DNA from: Echinometra lucunter
Lineage: Eukaryota; Echinodermata; Echinoidea; Camarodonta; Echinometridae
Length of the DNA stretch: 64,000 nt
NCBI GenBank assembly: GCA_029962745.1
Contig: JAPZVO010000022.1
Location: forward strand, 1,050,423-1,114,422
Direction: 5' to 3'
The notes beneath the pieces are model-generated. The model was not told where the DNA came from. It did no database searches and saw only the letters and a list, made by a program, of their open reading frames with translations. Positions 1 through 12,170 of this stretch are shown piece by piece (positions within the stretch are counted from its first letter, which is position 1; each line of letters begins with the position of its first letter). Position numbers and translations under genes: made by a program.

Positions 1-214
1 AATTAAGGGGAAGCAGAGAAGGAGGAAGAAGGGATGTATAGGAAAGAAGTGAATATAAAGGAAAAGAAAAGATAAAGAGCAAGAGACGAGGATGGAAATT
101 ATAAAAATTGAAGCTATAATCTATAAGGAAAGGAAGTATAGAAAATTAATGTTAACTGCATATAATTACAATCTTTGTGAAATGGATTGTTTATACGAAT
201 GAACTTCATGAATA

Positions 215-714
215 CACTCTAAAAACAAACTAGTCAGATTTGACTACATTACCGGATCACACGGGCTCTTAATCTTTTCTAGTCAAATGTGACTAGATTC
301 TATCCTGTCTATATTGTCGAAATGACCAGAATTCTATTCAGTTTAACGAAGAACGATTTTTTTTTTTTTTGGGGGGGGGGGGGGTCAAAATTGACACAGT
401 TCTAGTAAAAATGACCAGAATTCTAGTAACTTATTTGACTAACGCGGGATCCCACGGGACTTTTCTAGTCAAATGTGAATACATTCTTGTGAAAATGACC
501 AGAATTCTAGTAAAAAAAAAATTGTCCAAACTTTTACCAAAATTCTAGTCAATTTCATTACAATCAAGTCAAGTTAGTGTTGGTGCCTGTATGATCCGGT
601 AGACTAGTCAAATTATTTTACTAGAATCTGGTCATTTTGATCTTGTAGTGTCTCACTTTTGACTAGAGTAGTATATAGGCTGTCAAATTTGACTAGATTA
701 ATGTTTTTAGAGTG
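215..714. mobile_element. 500-bp MITE with TA target duplication
   Basis: Ends CACTCTAAAAAC / GTTTTTAGAGTG are inverted repeats flanked by TA (213-214, 715-716), which fits a Tc1/mariner-type non-autonomous element. The interior has several copies of CTAGTCAAATxTGACTAG-like palindromes and of ATGACCAGAATTCTA, plus a poly-T/poly-G run at about 358-384. No ORF. Confidence 0.8.
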
Positions 715-716
715 TA

Positions 717-2660
717 AAACAATGCAAAATAAATGTGCATAATTCTATATCAAAGACGTTCGAGCCCATGTTTGTGCTTATCATTAAAGAATCTCAAGAT
801 AATCTTATGCATCGGAGTACAAACCATATATTCGTTGAAATAATTCTTGCTGACGGCAAAGAGAGAAAGTAAAATACGTGGTATATATCTCATTTCAGGA
901 AACTCTTCAGGAGCCGCGGAGCGTTTTTGAAAGGGGGGGGGGGTGAGCATGCGAGCAAGCATTGCCGCGTTGTATAGAGGCCAACGTTCTACTAAAATAG
1001 GGGGCCTGGTTCAGCAGCCCCTGCTCTTTAGAGAACGAATTATTTCTCCCTTTGATCTTCCCTCTTTCGGACATTTTCCGGTTCAAATAGATAGGCACCT
1101 CCCCGCCTGAATATGAGGTGATAGTTCCGAATAGAGAACATGATTAAGAATCTCCCGGAGGAAGGGAAGTGGGCTTCAGCCCGGTCCATCCTTCATGCCT
1201 TTAAATCTATAGGGTATTTGTAACCAAATGTTTTTAATCATGACTATTTCCCTTTAAAAAGTGAATTCCTCATTGAGGGTGTATATGAAAAAGGGAAAAA
1301 ACCTCAGTTTAACACTAATTCATTGGTTTTTGTTTTCTTCTTCTTCTTATGGCTGCATTGTAGGCCTATAACAAAAAAAACAAAAAAAACAAAACAAGAG
1401 TGGTACGCTTACTGGTCTACAAAGGCTGTGACACCACCAGAAAGGTGTGCCCAAATATTAATTTTTAGCATTCAGATTTTCTCCTGGAGATAGCTGGATT
1501 TGATTCTTTTTTTTTTAATAATGCTGTCGTAATATATCTTTCTGATGAGATCCATTTCGAGTGCAATATTGTTTCAAGATCGGGTATTTTAAGCAAGACA
1601 GTGGCCCTTTCATAGGCTCATAAATTATATACGATATATTTTAGAAAATGGGTCTTAAACCGTTTAATGCAGTGTGTAGGTGCCCAATGTGTATCATTTT
1701 GTTTCCATAACACCGGTAAATTGGTTCAGCACGCGCTGTATTATGTTTCAATATTTTATGCAGTAAAATATAAAGATTTTACGCAAAGTGGCATTGGGCC
1801 ATCAAAAGTCAAGGCTCCATGCAGGTGTCCCGAAAGTTAGGTAATATTTATTTATATTAGTACTCAGCTCAGGTTGCGGCAGCCAGCGTAGGAGGCAGCT
1901 CAGTCCGCAATGCATGGCGGCAGAACTGGAACGAAATGCAACGCTCGACTACACTTATTTATCTCCCTTCATACAAAAGCGGGGGCTATCCTTTGTTGTT
2001 TAGCTAGGTATTCTCATTTGGGCCAAATGCCGTTGACATCTCTGGTACAAAATGCATTGTTATGGCGACCTAATCTTCCAAAGTGGAATGAGATCTACAC
2101 AAGTTGCAGCTTTTATGTACAGAGATGAACGGAAGGCGAAGTTCAGTTCATTGATGCTATTTCGGAAACGCCCATAATGAATATAGGAGACGCAGTACGT
2201 CTTCGAAGTATAAGATTCACAAGATTGGGGGGAGGGGGATAAAGGGAGTGAAAGGCTATGTAGTGCATGATAATAAAAAAATAGAATGCACAAGAATAAT
2301 TTTACCAAAAAAATGAAATCAATAGGAATAACTGAAGATGCAAGAGTTAGTCTCATGTTAAAAGGACAATATCTTAATTAAGAATAAGAGTCAGTTAGGT
2401 AAGAGTAGTCAGTATTGTGATGTGCATAACATAACTGAAAAACATATAAGACGAGCGAGACGGAGGGGGGGTAGAATAAAACTGATGCCTCTTGGGATGC
2501 CTCTTAGGATCAAATAATTTGTTTTTTTTTGTTTTTTTTTTTTGTTTTTTTTAAATACAGTGCACATGCAGAACGCCGATTCCCTCGATCAGTTTAAGAC
2601 CTTACTTAAAACCCATTCGTAATATTTTATTGCGAGCGCGAAGACTGAAGCTGTGAGTCG
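717..2660. other. Intergenic, no gene recognised
   Basis: AT-rich sequence with poly-G (near 930) and A-rich runs. Short ORFs here show no family signature. Confidence 0.5.
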
Positions 2661-2667
2661 GTCAGGT

Positions 2668-2890
2668 GTACACCATCATATTCTCTAAATGACTGTTTGA
2701 CATTTTTCAACATTCACGTATGGCTTAGTGAAACAGTTTGGTTCCACTAATTCAATAAATTTTGTTCATTTAATAATTCTGTACACCATATTCTTTAAAT
2801 ATGACTGTTTGGCATCTTTAAACATTCATGTATAGGGTTTAGTGAAATATATAGTTTAGTTCTATTGAATCAATGTATAAGTTCTGGTAA
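2668..2890 (+). repeat. Degenerate 113-bp tandem duplication
   Basis: Two adjacent diverged copies start with GTACACCAT at 2668 and 2781 and share ACTGTTTG, AACATTCA and TTAGTGAAA blocks. Confidence 0.75.
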
Positions 2891-4572
2891 TTAACCCTTA
2901 GACAGATTATGGTGGGCTTATAGAAACAAAAGTATTCAAAGCGCCTATATGCATTAATAAAACATGTCATAAGCATAAAGATGATGTCGGACAATATCGC
3001 CAACAGGAAGATATAAAATTGAGTATTCTATGGGTCCTATAATCCGTGAGGGATTCCGATTTCTAGGTGGGGGGGGGGGGGGATTTAACAATTTGCAGTC
3101 AATGTCAACTTGCGTGGGAGACCATCCGGAGAGGTTTGACTGAAACCAGGACAAAACTGTATAAAACCTATTCTTTTGAATGAATCAATGAATGAAAATA
3201 TATTACTGACTATACATGCAGATCGATCGTGCTGGTGGGAAATGGGCGAGGGGACACCCCCTTCCCCCCCCCCCCACCATATATACAAACTCAACTACCC
3301 TAGCTCAGAAGTGCCGATACAGTGAGATTGGTCACCCTCAGACGATACCGGGACTCAGCTATTTTTAATGATTTAAAATAAACACTAACTTGTGGTAAGA
3401 CAATGTAAGAAGGGGCAGTTAGAAGCATAGTTCAGACACTCTAAATGAGTGCTTCGACTCACTGTAAGTTAGGGTTTATGCCTGTAAACTATAGTACTAA
3501 TCAGTGCCCTACGCAGAATTTTTTGGGGGTGGGGCAAGATTAGGCCTACAAAATATTCGAAGAAACATGTAAGCGAGGGAGCGAAGCGACCGAGTGGTCA
3601 CGAGGGCGCTTTTGCGTTTTTTAAATTATTGAAATTGACAGTTCTGGTGCGCACTTTTGATGAAATTTGGTAATTTTTTTAATTAAAAAAGTAATTTTTG
3701 AAAATTTCGGGGGGGGGGGCAAAGTATATCACCGCCCTCCTTTTCTCCTATGTCTCCCCTTCTCTCGAACTGTATAAGTTACATGGATAATGAGAAATTA
3801 TGGTACCAATTGTTTTAGCATTACATGCTTTTGTAGTTTTGTATCAATTTCGATTTTTGCTGTGTTAATAATTAGAGTAAACATGCCATGTAAACAAAAT
3901 TACATTCCAACTAAAATGAAACTACATTAAAAGAAGATAAAAGATGATGAAGAAGAAGAATCCATCTACCTATCCAATATATTCATTTATTTATTTAGCC
4001 ATTCATCCACTCGTTGATATATTGAATATATTGAATAATTAATTCAACCATTGTTTCACGCATACAACCCCCATAGCCAGTACCTAGTTTACACCTGCCC
4101 TTCAATGTCAAGTCATACTTGTAAGCAATCACGTATAATGTTTGCCCCTTCAACTTAATGGTCCTTGATCCGCCTCTGCGAGTCTGAGAAGGTGACTGGG
4201 AAGCAAAATGAGACTGTGACTCTTCTCCAAGACAGAGAGATTGATTAAGGTGCATGTGTGGTATGACTGTCTTTCAATATGCTGTCAGTTGCTGATAAAG
4301 CAGCAGTAAGGGGTGGGCAAGAGGGTATACTACAAACCCCGACCAAAATGTCATTTCTGAAAAATGTGAAAAAGTGATTTAAAAAAACGAGAAAAGTACA
4401 GAATCAATTACTCGTTTTACATCCGTCAAAATGAGATGAGCGCCCTTCCTATGTGATTTCGATGCCCCTCAACTTCTGAAACCGTGATACACCACTATAA
4501 CATGCATGCTATCTAAATGTAGGTCGACAGTTTCCCATTATGGTTCCAGGGAAGTGATGGAATCGGATCAGA
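2891..4572. other. Intergenic with poly-G tracts and a GAGCGAAGCG fragment
   Basis: Holds G/C homopolymers near 3066, 3264 and 3708, and a GAGGGAGCGAAGCGACCGAG segment near 3575 of the kind that recurs at 14.7-18.2 kb. No gene recognised. Confidence 0.5.
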
Positions 4573-4790
4573 CAGGGGCGGCGATACAGGGGGGGGGGGG
4601 AGGGGCGGGGGGGGGGGGGGGGCCACCGCTCCCTATGATTTTTCAAGTGACAAAAAAATGATAATAATAAGAGGAGAAAAAGAAGAAACAGCATGGAAAA
4701 GAGAGGATTGGGTCATGTAACTATGTAATACCCCTAAACACACCTAAGGGTCATCTTACCCTCTATCAAAATACCCTCGCGCCGCCCCTG
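4573..4790. mobile_element. hAT-type MITE, 218 bp
   Basis: Terminal inverted repeats CAGGGGCGGCG / CGCCGCCCCTG are flanked by GGATCAGA and GGATCAGG (7 of 8 bases match), an 8-bp target duplication. The interior contains long poly-G. Confidence 0.75.
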
Positions 4791-6129
4791 GGATCAGGGA
4801 TTCTCTGGCTATGAAAGGGCATCGGGGAGGGTACTGCATTGAAAAATCTGTGAAAACAAAAAACCAGAAGAGCCAATTTTCTTTAAAACCGCAAATGCTC
4901 TGTCAAAACAAACAACAAGAACAAAAAAACAATAAAAAAAGGTCGCCTTCAAAAAATCAGTTTACTTTTTTTAAAGCTAAAATTACTTGTAGAAGAATCA
5001 GGCGCGGGGCGCATATTTCCTATGTATTTAATGAGAAAGTACGATACGTCAGATTGGGTTTCCTTCAATGCAGGAAGGGAAAGAACACGAGGCAGCAGCC
5101 AACAGAATAATTTGAAATTTCCAATGTTTTGGCAGTAATCACCTCAACATTGTAGCAGCGCAGTGATCTTTAATGAAATATTGGGGGAAGGGGATTGTGA
5201 TGAATAAATTATATTGCCAGGAAAATAAAATTCTGCCTGATCGCTTTGCTTGCCCACAAAATTTGGAGACGGCAAAAAAAAAAGTGTTCGGGCAAGAGAA
5301 GTGAGCTCCACTGGCTTATGACTCGAGACTACATTTTTACAAATATTTTGGCCCACCTGACAAAGTCATCAAGAACCCCTTAATCAGATTTATATTGACT
5401 TTGCAGAGTGAGGGCGCAACGCAAAAATCCTGAAAATGAAAGGGTGTTGAACATGCATGCAGCGAACGCTGGCAGGGAATAATCTAAATAATATACATGC
5501 AGTAACCATTTTGTTTTCTGATTATACTTCGGCAGATGGACATCAGAAATCAATATGACGCTAAATTATGTTACAGTTATGTTGGAGATATAGTGTTGTT
5601 AATTCTTAGGAAGGGCCGGGGGGGGGGGGGGGATGATTAGCCCATTCGTACATAATTATCATTCTTTGTACACACATATATGAGTCCACCTCAAAATGTG
5701 CGGGGGTGCATCCCCCATCGTCCCCCCCCCCACTATCTACGCCCATGGTGACGGGTGGAAATTGCCCCTAACAACCTTAGAGGCAAACTTAGAGAATTCA
5801 ATGTCGCTCATAAGGCTACAGAGTAGTGTGCTTATCCCGAGGATGCCACCCAAGTTTGTAAGCCCCATATAGATTTGAGTTCGAAAACATTATCTTGGAG
5901 TTTGTGAGAAGATCTGAGTTTGTTGCTAGCATGTACAAGGAATTAGTACTAGCAAAGGCTTTATACATTGAAAAGATGGCTGCGTTCGGGGGGGGGGGGG
6001 CACAGCTTACGGGATTAAGTGTGAATCCTTTCCAATATATTTTGATCAGGTGCCATAAGCTGATGGCACAAGACTGCAACCTGTCATCATGGTGCATCGA
6101 TTTGATAAGAAGATTGGGGAAAAGGTAGA
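4791..6129. other. Intergenic, no gene recognised
   Basis: Contains poly-G near 5617 and 5989 and poly-C near 5724. Nothing else supportable. Confidence 0.45.
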
Positions 6130-6515
6130 AATAAAAAGAAGGCCGAGAAGAGAAAAGAAAAAGAAGTTCAACAAAGAAGTGAAAAGAAGAAGTGAAAAAA
6201 AAAAGAAGTGAAAAGAAGAAGAAGTGAAAGGAAAACGTGAAAAGAAGAAGTGACAAGAAGAAGTGAAGAGAATAAGTGAAAAGGAGAAGTGAAAAGAAGA
6301 AGAAAAGAAAAAGAAGTAGAAAAGGAAAAGAAAGTGAAACGTGTATGGAATTCATGATGAAGAACGAGAAAGACATAGCAGCAGAAAAAGAAGTGTAAGA
6401 AGAACACGTAGAAAAGAAAAAGAGAGGAATAGAGTTTGAGAAAGTAAAACGCGAAGAGAGATAGAGAGAGAAAGAAAGAGAAAGAGCGTGTGAGAGAGAG
6501 AGAGAGGAACATCGC
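6130..6515 (+). repeat. Purine-rich GAAGTGAAAAGAA tract
   Basis: About 385 bases almost free of pyrimidines on the + strand, built from irregular AGAAGTGAAAAG units and ending in AG dinucleotides. Its long antisense ORFs are compositional artefacts. Confidence 0.9.
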
Positions 6516-6909
6516 CAAAAGGGAAATCCCCAAGCAGTGCACATCAGGGGCAGCCAACCCTGCATGGGTGGGAAAGAGTGAAATACCCAAATTTGGCGCA
6601 CCCCTTTAAAATTTTGGCAAGATGCTCAAGATAAAATACTCAGTAACTGATCAATTCCACATGGAATATGTAGGCCTACAGGACATGTGCAATTCTCTCA
6701 AAATTAACGTACACCCCCCCCCCCCCCGAACAAACTCTTATTTGCAGGAGGGGAGCTTAGGAGGAAGGGAAACGGTTATTAAGGTCATTTTACTATACTT
6801 GGCGATCCACTTTCTCTGTGCACATAATTTTTGGTGTTGTTTATTTTATGTATAATTTATGTAATGTATGTATTTATTTAATTATCTGTTTCTTCATTTA
6901 TTCATCTTA

Positions 6910-7301
6910 CTGCTTTCACATCAAGGTACGGTCGCTGCGACCGGTCGCTGCGACCGTACCCAGCGACCGATCGGACGTGCTTTCACACCTCCGTCAAAAT
7001 TTGGTCAGGCCCAGAGCGATCGGTCGCTGTATAGCTGACCTAGCCGGAAGCGGAAGTAGAGATAGTGCGTAGGCATCTATGGGGGGTCATTGCATTTCGA
7101 TCGGTCGCTGAGTACGATGTGCTTTCACATCTAGCTTGCATCGGTCGCGATCGATCGTTGATGTACCTCACCGACCGTACTCAGCGACCGATCGTTTTTT
7201 ACCAAAACGATCGGTCGCAGCGACCGATGAAATGCTTTCACATTATGATTTCATCGGTCGCAGCGACCGCTCGCAGCGACCGTACCTTGGTGTGAAAGCA
7301 G
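6910..7301. mobile_element. Palindromic MITE with GGTCGCNGCGACC repeats, intact copy
   Basis: Inverted ends CTGCTTTCACA...AGGTACGGTCGC and GCGACCGTACCTTGGTGTGAAAGCAG are flanked by TA. The interior is filled with CGGTCGCTGCGACCG-type palindromes and repeated TGCTTTCACA. 392 bp, no coding potential. Confidence 0.85.
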
Positions 7302-7374
7302 TATAAATTTCGTCGCAGAATGAACGAAGTGGCACGCGCGACCGCAGATGCGTGAAATCACTTTTCGAGTAATA

Positions 7375-7487
7375 CTGCTTTCACACCAAGGTACGGTCGC
7401 TGCGAGCGGTCGCTGCGACCGATCGGACGTGCTTTCACACCTCCGTCAAAATTTGGTCAGGCCCAGAGCGATCGGTCGCTGTATAGC
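7375..7487. mobile_element. Left part of a second copy of the palindromic MITE
   Basis: Matches the left part of the copy at 6910 and stops at TGTATAGC (7480-7487), where another element is inserted. Its right part is at 10884-11149. Confidence 0.85.
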
Positions 7488-8870
7488 CACAGAAATAGAA
7501 GACGTAGAAGGCGCATACCCATTCACAAAGCACGCATCGCGGTATCGCCGTCGGACCCGCTGGGCGATTCGCTTGAGTGCACACGCCGCCATCTTGCTTA
7601 GTCCTCGGTCTCTTCGACAAGCCCACTCGACCGTATATGACATTGTCAATTTCTGTTTTGAAATTTTCTCCAAAGAGGCCATGCATTCTGAGGTTGGCCT
7701 ACCTATTCATAAGCCAATTGATCGTGTGCATTATCTACTTGCACACCGGTAGTATAAGTTATTCTTTTTTGCTAAGATGAATAAAGAAAGCTTCTAATTA
7801 ACTCTTTCCAAGATAATACGTTATTCTCCATTTTAGTACCTAAGTTTCTTTTTAACAGTTAGTTTCCTTATAATTTTTTGTCAGTTTTCTTTAAGTTTGG
7901 GTTCTCTTTCAAGACACATTTCCTTATCTAATTTGATTTTTTTAATATTTGGGGAGGGAGCTTCTCATGAAATAAAAAGAAATACGTGGAATGAAGTATT
8001 GTTTTATTTTATTTTTTGTAATTTTTATTTTCAAAAACTGAGCTGGAGGGATGTGATTTGTACATGTAGTTCAATGAACATCCTAACCATAATTTGTCCA
8101 AATTCATTCATACCCCCTGATTTTGAAAATGTAAATTTAAAGAGTCGATTAAACTTTGATTTTTTTCCCTCAGGGGAGGGGGGGGGGAACACTTATGAGT
8201 CACTTTCACACAATCACAGTACATGCACATGTAATATCATTCACGTGCTCAGTCCTCCCAACACCACATATAAACTCACACACACGATGTCATTCTTCAT
8301 TACACAAATGCTTAAACAAACATTTACTCAATCAACTTCATATATTTCAGCGCACTTCACAAAAAACAACAACAAACAAACAGTCAAACACACATACAAA
8401 CAACCAAAAGGACAAAAGATATAATATGTAAAGAGAATTTGCGAAACTATGCCACCCAAATAAAATTTAACAGGCTACAGATTATTTCAATTAAGTAACG
8501 TTCAATGTTTATTCTTTCCTCCAAGAAAAATTCAAGGTTCACATTATCAGTAACAGCAATAATGTGAAAATGGTGATGTAGAAACTGGCAAACACATTGG
8601 TAAGTAACAAGTAATAAATTAGGGAATACGCTATGAACCTCCAATTAATTACTTAGTAGGGAATTAGTAGGGGAAAAATTACTGGAGGGCTACAGATGAA
8701 TTGCCCCTCAAATGTAAAAAAGATATCCCGTGTAAGTTGCAATAGAGCCCCCATAAAATTGTCATTAGGTTCAATACAAAATTTAATTCGGAATGAATTG
8801 AACAGAAGTAGGAAAAAGCCCCTGTACAGAAATATTTTTTCCCTACTCTGTACGTACATTACATGGAGTC

Positions 8871-9066
8871 TTTGGCCGTACGCAGAGGTGGGGGGGGGGG
8901 GGGGGGGGAACCCAAGAATTTTTGAAAAATGCAAAAAAGCCCTCGTGACCAGCTCGGTGGCTTTGCTCCCTAGGCATTTGGGCTTTTTCGAAAATATTTA
9001 CACGTCTTGCCCCCCCCCCCCCCCCCAAAAAAAAAAAAAAAAAAAAAAAATCTGCGTACGGCCCCA
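8871..9066. mobile_element. hAT-type fold-back MITE nested in the 3.4-kb insert
   Basis: Arms containing GGCCGTACGCAGA / TCTGCGTACGGCC enclose poly-G and poly-C runs and a GGTGGCTTTGCTCCC motif. Flanked by a perfect 8-bp duplication ATGGAGTC (8863-8870, 9067-9074). Confidence 0.85.
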
Positions 9067-10404
9067 ATGGAGTCAATTGCTATATGATCATCATATAAGC
9101 CCAACAGCATAAAAATGCAACAAAAACAGTCAACTTACAAGACACGTTACATGTACATGCATTACATAATTTTGTCAGAATATTTTCTAGTCAAGTTCAA
9201 GATTCTTTTTCCTTTGTATTTTGTGAGTTATGCCAATGCACAAAACATTTCTTGCTAAACAAACTTAGCACAAGCTATTCATATTTTCCAACAAACAGGT
9301 GCATATGTCGACAGGCTTATATTGAAAAATTCAGAACTCCTTTTAAATTCTAATGGTGATCGTTCTTCAATATCCATGATGAATACTTTATGTTTTCACA
9401 CTAACTCATACAAGAAAAAAAAATAAAAGTTTAGTTTACATTCTACACAGCGTTACGTTTCTTCAACCGTGTCTTAATAAAACTGCACTGGAAATAATTG
9501 GCATAAAATTGGGAAAAGGCACAACAAAGGCAAGTAAACTAGAGCATATCACAATAGAATCACAGCTCATACATATGAACCTATTACAGGAGTAAACTGT
9601 GCAACATGCTGCTGCAAATTTTACTTAATAAGTACCACTCATACATGTATCACACCTATCTATCACTTTCCATTTTTCTGGGGAACTCATACTGCAGCAA
9701 AGTAGAATGGTAATGATTTATTGGCAGTTGAAATATTCTGGTGTGACATTTGATAACGAAATAAATTCTGCACTTGCGACACTTCATGAGACCTGGAGTA
9801 CTTTTAAGAAGAAAAAAAAAATTGACTTGGGAATCTACATCCCACCAAACCAAAATCAGTGATGTCCTGATCATGACACTCAGCTGTGAAAGCAAGGATT
9901 TTCTTAAAGACAGTATATTGCATCATGCTATATTACATCAAGCTGAGATGAGCACCACTCATACATTTACCAATCTTCCACTATTGCAACTGTACAATAC
10001 ATAAGTACAAAACTATTGCAACTGTACAACACTTAAGTACAAAATATACATATACATATATATGTATTTACAATATAATCTCTGAAAATGGAAAATTAAG
10101 GCAATTTAAGGAAATAGGCACAAACTTGAATATCATTTCAGTGATTGAAGTTGCGCTGCATGAGCATAATGCAAAGTATCAAATGAGCACAAAAAGTAAA
10201 CAGAATTCACGTCCATAGTGATAAATAACAAAACATATTGCATCATACTCAAATGGATCAGATGCATCAATCTTTAAATCAGTATATGAGAAAGCATCTT
10301 TGTGGTGAAGCTTCTGACGACAAGGACAAGAAAATGCCTGAATCAACACAGTTGAATTGCCTGCCCAGTAGGATCGAAGCTTTTCTCTGCTTTCCTCTAC
10401 AAAG

Positions 10405-10507
10405 ATAGTGGTTGGAACATAAACTTGAATACTAGCTGGGCGTAAAACAATCTCTTCTCATGTTCGCTGGGAATTCCTTCAGAAGAATGATGTCCTCTTG
10501 GAAATCT
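10405..10507 (-). pseudogene. Possible degenerate THAP-like zinc-finger fragment
   Basis: The minus strand, just after a pyrimidine-rich CTAG, reads FQEDIILLKEFPANMRRDCF, then TPS*YSSLCSNHY. This resembles the second half of a THAP domain (RRxxFxPTxYSxICSxHF) with a stop in it. An overlapping frame is open for about 90 codons, so the assignment is uncertain. Confidence 0.3.
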
Positions 10508-10883
10508 AGAATTGGAAAGAAAAAAAAAATCCATGTTGATAGGTCATAGCCTACCTCGTAAGTCGCAACAGTAAATACCATAGGTCAAACTAATTTCTAA
10601 TCTAAGAATTACAATCAATTTCCTGAAAAAATATAGTATAAGTAAAACTTATCCTTCCTGCATCCATTCTCTTAACGACTGGTAGAGTTATATGCCGTAA
10701 AAACAACACAGAGCTCAGAAAGCCGTAAAAAATGCAAGAAATTCTAGCCGGTCGAAAATACAGTGAGCGGACGTAAACAGAGGACTAACCAAGATGGCGG
10801 ATATCACGTGATCCCCTACGAACGCTGGCTATGTTTTCCAGTCCGCATGAGCTTTCTACGTCTTCTATTTCTGTGTGTATAGC

Positions 10884-11149
10884 TGACCTAGCCGGAAGCG
10901 GAAGTAGAGATAGTGCGTAGGCATGTATGGGGGGTCATTGCATTTCGATCGGTCGCTGAGTACGATGTGCTTTCACATCTAGCTTGCATCGGTCGCGATC
11001 GATCGCTGAAGTACCTCACCGACCGTACTCAGCGACCGATCGTTTTTGACCAAAACGATCGGTCGCAGCGACCGATGAAATGCTTTCACACTATGATTTC
11101 ATCGGTCGCAGCGACTGCTCGCAGCGACCGTACCTAGGTGTGAAAGCAG
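10884..11149. mobile_element. Right part of the split palindromic MITE
   Basis: Continues the element at 7375-7487 after the 3388-bp insert. Ends GGTGTGAAAGCAG followed by TA. Confidence 0.85.
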
Positions 11150-11352
11150 TATAAAACGCGAAAGATTTTATCTGTTATTCAACTGCTCATTGCAATTTGT
11201 TATGAAGTTAAGCTGTATGATTCAAGCACAGATACAAAGCAAGGTATCTACTCTCGCCTTCCATGTAGAATCGTACTCAAACTAAGTTCAAATCTTAAAG
11301 TAAAGCTTCAAACGCAGGTGTCGTTTTGTAGAAATGCTGCTTCAGCGTAGGA

Positions 11353-12170
11353 AGAATCCCAAGAATCCACGAAGTGGCATTTCGTGTAGAAAGCAAGTAC
11401 GCTTAAATGCGCCCCCAAAATTTCACGAACCGGCACAAGCGCTCGTGTCGCGCTGTGTTGTGTCCATCGATATATCGATGGTTGTGTCACTGTATACAGC
11501 ACGAGAGAAAAAAATTCACGAACCGGCCAAAGAGCTAGAGATTGTCAATATAGCATCTCTATGGAACCGGCACGTGCGCGCCGTTGAGTTTTCTGTATAG
11601 AACTCCATGGCGAGTAACGGCGCGCACCCTTGTGCCGGTTTGTGGATTTTTTTAAAGACGCTTTGTCGTGGGCTTTCATGGGGAATTTGACACCGTGGGT
11701 GCTTACCCAGTAACAGGTGTTGCCATCACTATGAGTTTTATGACCAACAGACCTTATGTAATGCTCTGTATATTCCACCCTTTGCCCATATTGGCAAAGT
11801 CATTATCTCACTTTCCCTGGCTTGAGAATGCCCGAGGCAGGCCGAGGAATGTTTATGGTGGGACACCTTGTTTTGCTCTCCTCCAGAAATGTATAAAGCT
11901 ATTACAGGTATTACCAGTGCTTTTCACAAAGTCTTGTTGTCAGCAAATTATGATTCACTCCCCATGAAAACCCACGGCAGAGCCTTTTAATGTAGATTTT
12001 CAGGTTCGTGTCGTTTTTTTGCACTTTAATAATCTCTTTAATTAGAGAATACTGGGTTCTAAAATTTTGTGAAATGAAAGGCTATGGCCAGAGAACGATA
12101 AAACTGAAAATAACTCAAATTTGACTTTGGACGCAATTCTGGGGGTTTGTGCCACTTCGTGAATTCAGCG
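11353..12170. mobile_element. Nested fold-back region
   Basis: Outer arms ATCCACGAAGTGGCA / TGCCACTTCGTGAAT enclose a second fold-back (about 11417-11650, arms CACGAACCGGCACAAG / CTTGTGCCGGTTTGTG) and the 11651-11990 element. An 18-bp perfect palindrome CCATCGATATATCGATGG is at about 11463. Boundaries approximate. Confidence 0.6.
11651..11990 (+). mobile_element. Fold-back element, copy 1 (second copy at 62596-62926)
   Basis: Ends TTAAAGACGCTTTGTCGTGG and its imperfect inverse. The interior is about 300 bp that recurs in inverse orientation in the FREM-like gene. Both copies contain an open frame starting MGFHGEFDT, but the two frames diverge through indels. Confidence 0.7.

Larger units (their letters stand above)
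7488..10875. mobile_element. 3388-bp insertion with inverted ends and 8-bp target duplication
   Basis: Begins CACAGAAATAGAAGACGTAG and ends with the inverse; flanked on both sides by TGTATAGC (7480-7487, 10876-10883). A shared CGCCATCTTG-TTAGTCCTC block lies roughly 95-120 bp in from each end, inverted. It disrupts a palindromic MITE whose two parts rejoin perfectly when it is removed. No intact transposase. The minus strand near 10405-10507 has a degenerate THAP-like reading. An 8-bp duplication fits hAT or P superfamilies; which one is open. A smaller element is nested at 8871-9066. Confidence 0.8.

Noticed and set aside
5816..6601. 261-codon antisense open frame rich in Phe, Ser and Leu
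   Set aside because: It is the complement of a purine-only simple repeat; composition alone explains the open frame.
7897..8424. 175-codon open frame
   Set aside because: Low-complexity, crosses a poly-G run, no domain pattern, lies inside a non-autonomous insert.
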